Assembly: GCA_003342815.1 (NCBI GenBank)
Contig: PTEX01000131.1
Location: 1,449,640-1,513,639, forward strand
DNA from: Eudromia elegans
Lineage: Eukaryota; Chordata; Aves; Tinamiformes; Tinamidae
Length of the DNA: 64,000 nt
Direction of reading: 5' to 3'
Under the pieces are notes generated by a model, which was not told the DNA's origin, did not search any database, and saw nothing but the letters and a program-made list of their open reading frames with translations. A program made the position numbers and the translations under genes. How positions within the stretch are numbered: the first letter of the stretch is position 1; every line of letters begins with the position of its first letter. This document shows, piece by piece, positions 59,201 to 64,000 of this stretch.

Positions 59201-60550
59201 ATTGATGCTGACCTGCATCCTAGACCGTAATGGGTCTGAATTTGGCAGGTAAATCATGTTGTGACATGAACTCAGTTTTGCATAGCACCGGGTAGGTCTT
59301 TCTTGCCTTTTCAATGATAGGATACAAACGTGAAACCTTGCCCTAGGTCAGGAGAGAATCTGAATGAAAACCACAAATCTTTGCAATTTTCCTGCATGTT
59401 TGACATAGATGGCTTTTGCTCAAACTTCTCCTCTTATAGCTATTTTTGATCCTCTTCTGCACATATGCCAAGGCTTAAGGTGACTCAGAGCAACATATGA
59501 AGATCACTGATCCTCTGAATCAAAATGGAACAAGCGAGTGGGCTGGGATTTCAGCATTTTAAAGGGAAGGTCTCAGGTGGGCAGTTTAGACCATGTACAA
59601 ACCTCCTGAGAGAGTCTATTTTAAATTAGCAGTGTCCCCTTTTAAAATTACAGTTGCATTGACAAATTGAGGTGAAACACAGCACAAATGGTAGTTTCCC
59701 TTAAAGGGCAGACAGGAATTCATCATATTGGAGGTAACTCCTTTTCCAGGTTAAGACGGTAGTGGGAGTCAACCCAAGAGTGAGAGCATCAGTGAAGTTC
59801 TGTCTTCTGGTCGAAACTCTAACAAAACGCATTGGGAGATGCTGTTACAAAAAGTTAGAACAGCTTTGCAGTGAAAAGAAAACAACTTTTGTGCTACATG
59901 CTTGGAAAAAAAAGGTTGCTGCTTTCATTGTTTTGCTGATGGTTATCTGAATGCATATTTATACTGGGTCAAAATTCTTGTAACCCCAGATGCAGTCCCT
60001 AGCATGGATGTCTCTTTGCCTCACATTTGAGCTTGCAGAATGGACAGAAGAGTTTGGGATCAGCTTTCATTAAGCACCTTTTTAATTCTGTCCTCCATCT
60101 CTCGTTCTGAATTGTTTTGTGAAGTCATGGTGTCAGTGCTTCCCTCTGCCCTCTGAGCTTGAATTCTTCCATGTAAATCTATTGTACAAAGTATATTTCT
60201 TACACTGAACTGTTCTCAAATAAATTATTCTCCATCAGCTGTTCAAAACTTGATTCTTTAGAGGTTTAAAGATGCCAGTCATGTATTCCCTGCCAAATAT
60301 GCGGAGCAAGGGAAGGAGACTTGACAATCTGGACACTGCAGGTTTACTGAGGCAATGTTCCTGTCATCATGCACATGGCATCCTTGGCTGGCTTTTTTGG
60401 ACAAAGTAGCTCATTCTCCACCTGCTCTGCCTGCTTTGTGTCATTGCACTTGAGCAGTTTTACTGTATCAGTGGCGTTTGCACTGTGCTGTCCTGCTACT
60501 CAGCAGGCTTTATTTCCATATGCTTTTTGTTCCAACAGAGACGTCAAAAT
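56230..60550. other. AT-rich non-coding stretch, no gene recognised
   Basis: Frames of 60-117 codons on both strands (for example 56483-56746 and 57876-58109 on the plus strand, and 58845-59198 on the minus strand) have lysine-, isoleucine- or phenylalanine-rich translations without domains. I see no RNA gene, CpG cluster or transposon end. Confidence 0.55.
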
Positions 60551-60555
60551 GAATG

Positions 60556-60606
60556 TTCTTTTCTTCTTTTTTCCCCCTTTCCTTTTTTCTTTTTTTTTTT
60601 TTTTTT
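60556..60606 (+). repeat. 51-nt pure pyrimidine tract
   Basis: Every base from 60556 to 60606 is C or T. The tract starts with TTCTTTTCTTC, passes through CCCCC, and ends in a run of 17 T. Such tracts can form triplex (H-DNA) structures or act as polypyrimidine signals, though it is followed by AAGG rather than an AG acceptor. Confidence 0.9.
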
Positions 60607-60966
60607 AAGGAAGCCTAATACTAAAATAGGACTGCAAAGTTACTGATTCTCTTTGACATGTATCCTAGACTAGCAATCATAATTTTTCTTGTTTAACAAA
60701 CAAATGACAGTGGAGACCAAAACCATAGGATTCTCTCATGGTTTCACATACGAGGGTGTCCTAAGCCATTGCATTGCTTTGTAAGCAATATCATAAGGTT
60801 GGTGAATGTGTCTAAGCTTTATGGGGTAACTTGTAAAAATACCTGCAAGACAACTTGTTTTTAGTCAGCTTTCACAGCAGAGTGTATAACTAATGTCACT
60901 CTGGTGAGATTTAGAGGTTTTGCTATTTCAGACAGTTTTTGCTCTATGGCACCTGGCCATAGTCAA

Positions 60967-61009
60967 ATATATTTTATTTTTTTATTTTATTTATTAATAT
61001 TTTTTTTTC
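60967..61009 (+). repeat. (TTTA)-rich low-complexity repeat
   Basis: A run of ATTTTATTTTTTTATTTTATTTATTAATATTTTTTTT type, A and T only. Confidence 0.8.
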
Positions 61010-61019
61010 ATCAAGCGGG

Positions 61020-62560
61020 TGACAAAACATCTAACGGATGAGATGAGTTTCAGATTTTAATAGGGATAATTAGACACTTAGAATTAGCTAGTTGTATAAC
61101 TCATAAGGTTGTTCTGCATGAAAGTAACCACAGAAAGAGAAGGTCTGGCAAACGATTTCCTTCCAAAAATATCCCAAAGATTCATTCCCTTAGATGAGCC
61201 TCTTATTTTCCAAACATTTCCTATCTGGAACAATTAGTATGTTATGATGTGCCCAGTTCTTATTGGCTTTACCCACCACTCTTTTATATTTACATAAATC
61301 CTCCATCAACAATGTCACCATGGTTACCTAATTACTATTTAACCTAACAAGTGGTTTATTGAAATATCGGGTACTAAAATGGTCCTGGGACTGAGTCTAC
61401 ATCTTCTAACCAAATAAGCATAGTATTCCCGAAACAACCGACCTAGGTTGATTAAAAACTTCCAGCCTGAAATTCCTCTTTTATATTTCTGAAAAGATAA
61501 AAATATTACCAGAACCTAATGGCATACTAACTCGATTTCTCAAATCAGTATTACTCTGCTAAATTTTACTTCCAGAAAAGATTTCCCTTTCAGAGGTGAT
61601 AATCTAATTCATTTGCTAGAATATTTGTCTTTCAGGCAAACAAAACTTCAGAGGCTTTTCATCACTGTATTGATTATCTTTGAGGAAAGATAGCAAGGAA
61701 AGAGGTAATATTTTTCACAAGTGAGGAGAAATTGCTGGTATTGATCAGCTGGTGATTCAGGGTTGGGTTAGATGACATTTAAAAATGTTTTTGATAATAA
61801 AGATGATAATGCTATTCAAGGCATTCTCCTGTGTTCATAACATCCTTATCTATATACAAAGAAGTCATGTTTTCTCATTTTCTCTAAGGCTTAAAGCTAT
61901 TTGCTTAGTTTCTTTGCAAAGAAATACTTTTCTATAGGTTTTTTACTGTTAAATAGAAGGCTGTAAAAGGAAAAAGGCAAAGGACAATCCTAAAGAACTA
62001 GATTTATTGTCAAAGAGACACAAAGAAAAGAGAGAAAACCATTTGAAAAACTGAGTAAAACACGAACTTTGAGCTTTTATCAGTTTTTCTGTATAGGGTA
62101 TTTCAGGGCCATTGCTTTAGTTTTTTAAGTTTTTTAAGTAAGTAAAATCAGTCCTATCAAAGGATTGCTTTGCTTAAGTTTTTTCAATTCTATGGCCTTC
62201 AAAAAATATTTTAAAATGCCATTAAGCTGAAAACTTCAGCATATCTTCTACTGCCGTGTACGCATATTCTGACGTAGTAAAATAAGAATGAGAATTGGTT
62301 GACTGCAAGAAAATATAATTTTGTAAATAGTATATCAGGTGCTCAGTGATATTAGATCCTTCATATTACAGGTTTTATTATTTCCATTATATACTTTTTG
62401 GATTTTACATCATGTTAAAACCTTTTTTTAGACGTAAATTCACCAAAGTGGAATAAACCCTAATGCTTGTATTTAGTCATTGGCAACAGAAGCATAGCTG
62501 TTCATTCAAATAGTTGATAAATGTACGTTAGATGTTCTCTTGAGTCACACGTGCTGAATC
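61020..62560. other. Non-coding stretch with an X-box-like palindrome
   Basis: No gene is recognised. At 61314-61327 GTCACCATGGTTAC resembles an RFX X-box (GTYRCCATGGYAAC) with one mismatch in the right half, next to an AACAAT SOX-type string at 61308 and CTAATTAC at 61328. The block 61250-61460 keeps several CpGs (around 61366, 61430, 61439) and may be a conserved element, with weak support. Confidence 0.3.
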
Positions 62561-62599
62561 CAGTGAGGCAACCTCTTTAATCCTGTGTGCCAAGAGCCA

Positions 62600-62818
62600 A
62601 TGCTGGAGTCAGGGGTTCCACCAACTTCATTTGCCCAGAAGAGATATCATTTGTTAGGTTGCTCAGTGCAGAGTACCAGCTGCCTGGATGGAGTGCTGTC
62701 CCTGTCTGGCTGCAATGTGACCTGTCCTTACCTGTGTTCGGGATGTGCTTCAGGGATGTATTTCACTCGAGTTTTGAAAATTAGAGACATTAAAGCAGAA
62801 ATGAAAAGATGGTGTTAG
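62600..62818 (+). CDS. Unrecognised cysteine-rich 72-codon open frame (doubtful)
   Basis: The frame runs from ATG 62600 to TAG 62816-62818, with many G/C-ending codons. The translation is cysteine-rich in its second half (GCNVTCPYLCSGCASG) and ends in a basic helix-like segment. No signal peptide or family is recognised, and stops lie just upstream in frame, so it would have to be a small gene or a spliced exon. A chance frame in a GC-richer pocket is equally likely. Confidence 0.12.
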   Translation: MLESGVPPTSFAQKRYHLLGCSVQSTSCLDGVLSLSGCNVTCPYLCSGCASGMYFTRVLKIRDIKAEMKRWC

Positions 62819-62829
62819 TAAGTGAAGGG

Positions 62830-64000
62830 AATTAATTTTTCCAGAGCGCTGATGTGATTTGACTTAAAGTTGAGGACTTTTCTTACAAGTTTATAGTTGG
62901 TAACGTACTCAGAAAGCAAAGACTACTGGGGATTTTTTGACAGAAGATTGCAGGTTAATTGCTGAAGGCTTAACAGTTCATGGGATTGCTTCAGGTACGC
63001 GTGCTGGGGTTATTAAAACTCTCAGCTCCAATTCAATGTCACAACAACCCTGTGACTAGATTAAATAAATTAAACAACCTGTGTCAAGGACACTATAAGC
63101 TCTGTGTGAAAGTTAGTTTAATGAAGTTACGGTTGCACAACGTCACCTCGAGAGCTGGCAGAGTCGTATTGACCATTACACTAAGATACGCATTTTTAGG
63201 CTAGTTATTTTGAGCAAAGACACCTGCTGGCATCTCAGATAAAAATGGAAAGGTCCCAAATGAGCTTTCAGGAATGACACATCAGAGGAACAGACCTGTA
63301 TTTACCTCATTGTTTTTCCAGATCGTTTATTTGACAGCCTTTTTGGGCAGAAAAATTTCATCGTAGAATTTTATGTGGAAAGACTTTATAGAATTGGACT
63401 GTTCTCCTTTGTGCATTTTTCATTTTGAAACAACATTTTTACTTCCATTTTTTGGGGCTACTTTGCAGGCTGAAGAGACCCTCAAGGAGCCATTTATTTG
63501 AAATATTTAGTTTTCTTGGGCTTTTCATTTCATCCATTTCACCTGTTTTCAAAAAAGGTAGTGACTCTCATGACTCTCAAAACATTAATAAAACATTTTT
63601 ATAGGCATATAATACTTCTACTATTCTGAATTTATTTAAATTGCAAAGTCTACTAATATTTACAAATAATGCTGTATATCTCCCTTGGTACAATGGAGGA
63701 AAAAAAGGAAAAGAATCTGTTTGGTGGAAACATAATATTGTAACATTAGGACATATAATGAAATAAAAAGGAAACCTCTGATACTTCAGTTATTTCACTG
63801 TTGGTCATTGTCACCTAATGAAATAGTAATTAATAGCACAATTTATGAAAGGAAGAATAATAAAAAGTCTATTCAGACTCTGAGGAACTCTACAAATTCT
63901 AAATTATTCATCTAAAAATGTCTTGTGGCTACAATGTCAACTAATGCATCTCCTTTAGCCTGCTGCAGATATTGGTAGTTTTAAAAAAGAACCAAGAGAA
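62830..64000. other. AT-rich non-coding stretch, nothing recognised
   Basis: A 74-codon plus-strand frame (62980-63204) has no recognisable content. The rest is AT-rich without repeats or motif clusters that stand out. Confidence 0.55.

Noticed and set aside
1..64000. CRISPR arrays, operons, prophage, tRNA or rRNA genes
   Set aside because: No regularly spaced repeats, no dense coding and no cloverleaf-like or rRNA-like sequence was seen. The window is eukaryotic in character.

Overview
The window reads as nuclear DNA of a vertebrate, most likely a bird or a close archosaur relative. It is AT-rich (by eye well under 40% G+C) and CpG-depleted outside a few short islands, and I see no operons, Shine-Dalgarno spacing or dense coding. 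Mammalian repeats (Alu, B1, L1, MIR) are not recognisable. The only interspersed-repeat match I can defend is a short, eroded CR1-like LINE tail at about 11.05 kb. The species assignment is inference. I find no gene I can name. The window is best described as a gene desert or a very large intron.

Layout. 1-9.8 kb: AT-rich non-coding DNA with two blocks dense in homeodomain-type motifs (6.0-6.25 and 7.6-8.05 kb). 9.9-10.2 kb: a small orphan CpG island. 11.0-11.6 kb: the CR1-like relic and a long perfect palindrome. 15.65-16.0 kb: a motif-dense block with a GATA palindrome and NKX2-type sites. 19.03-19.21 kb: a palindromic element with TA at both ends, like a mariner-type MITE. 21.0-22.0 kb: a GC-richer block with open but unrecognised frames. 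28.27-28.94 kb: the clearest protein-coding trace, a decayed minus-strand coding sequence with a frameshift and internal stops. 36.98-37.24 kb: a minus-strand 85-codon frame with a signal-peptide-like start. 39.3-39.55 and 42.06-42.18 kb: CpG clusters, the second with a consensus RFX X-box. 46.85-47.05 and 48.06-48.45 kb: further motif-dense blocks. 49.97-50.42 and 55.66-56.22 kb: minus-strand open frames with splice-site-like borders. 54.3 kb: a tandem duplication. 60.56 kb: a pure pyrimidine tract.

Nothing shows genes working together here. The reasonable reading is a long non-coding interval that may carry distal regulatory elements, one dead gene copy, possibly one or two unannotated small transcripts, and scattered simple repeats. 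Enhancer-like calls rest on motif density and CpG retention alone and would need a cross-species alignment.
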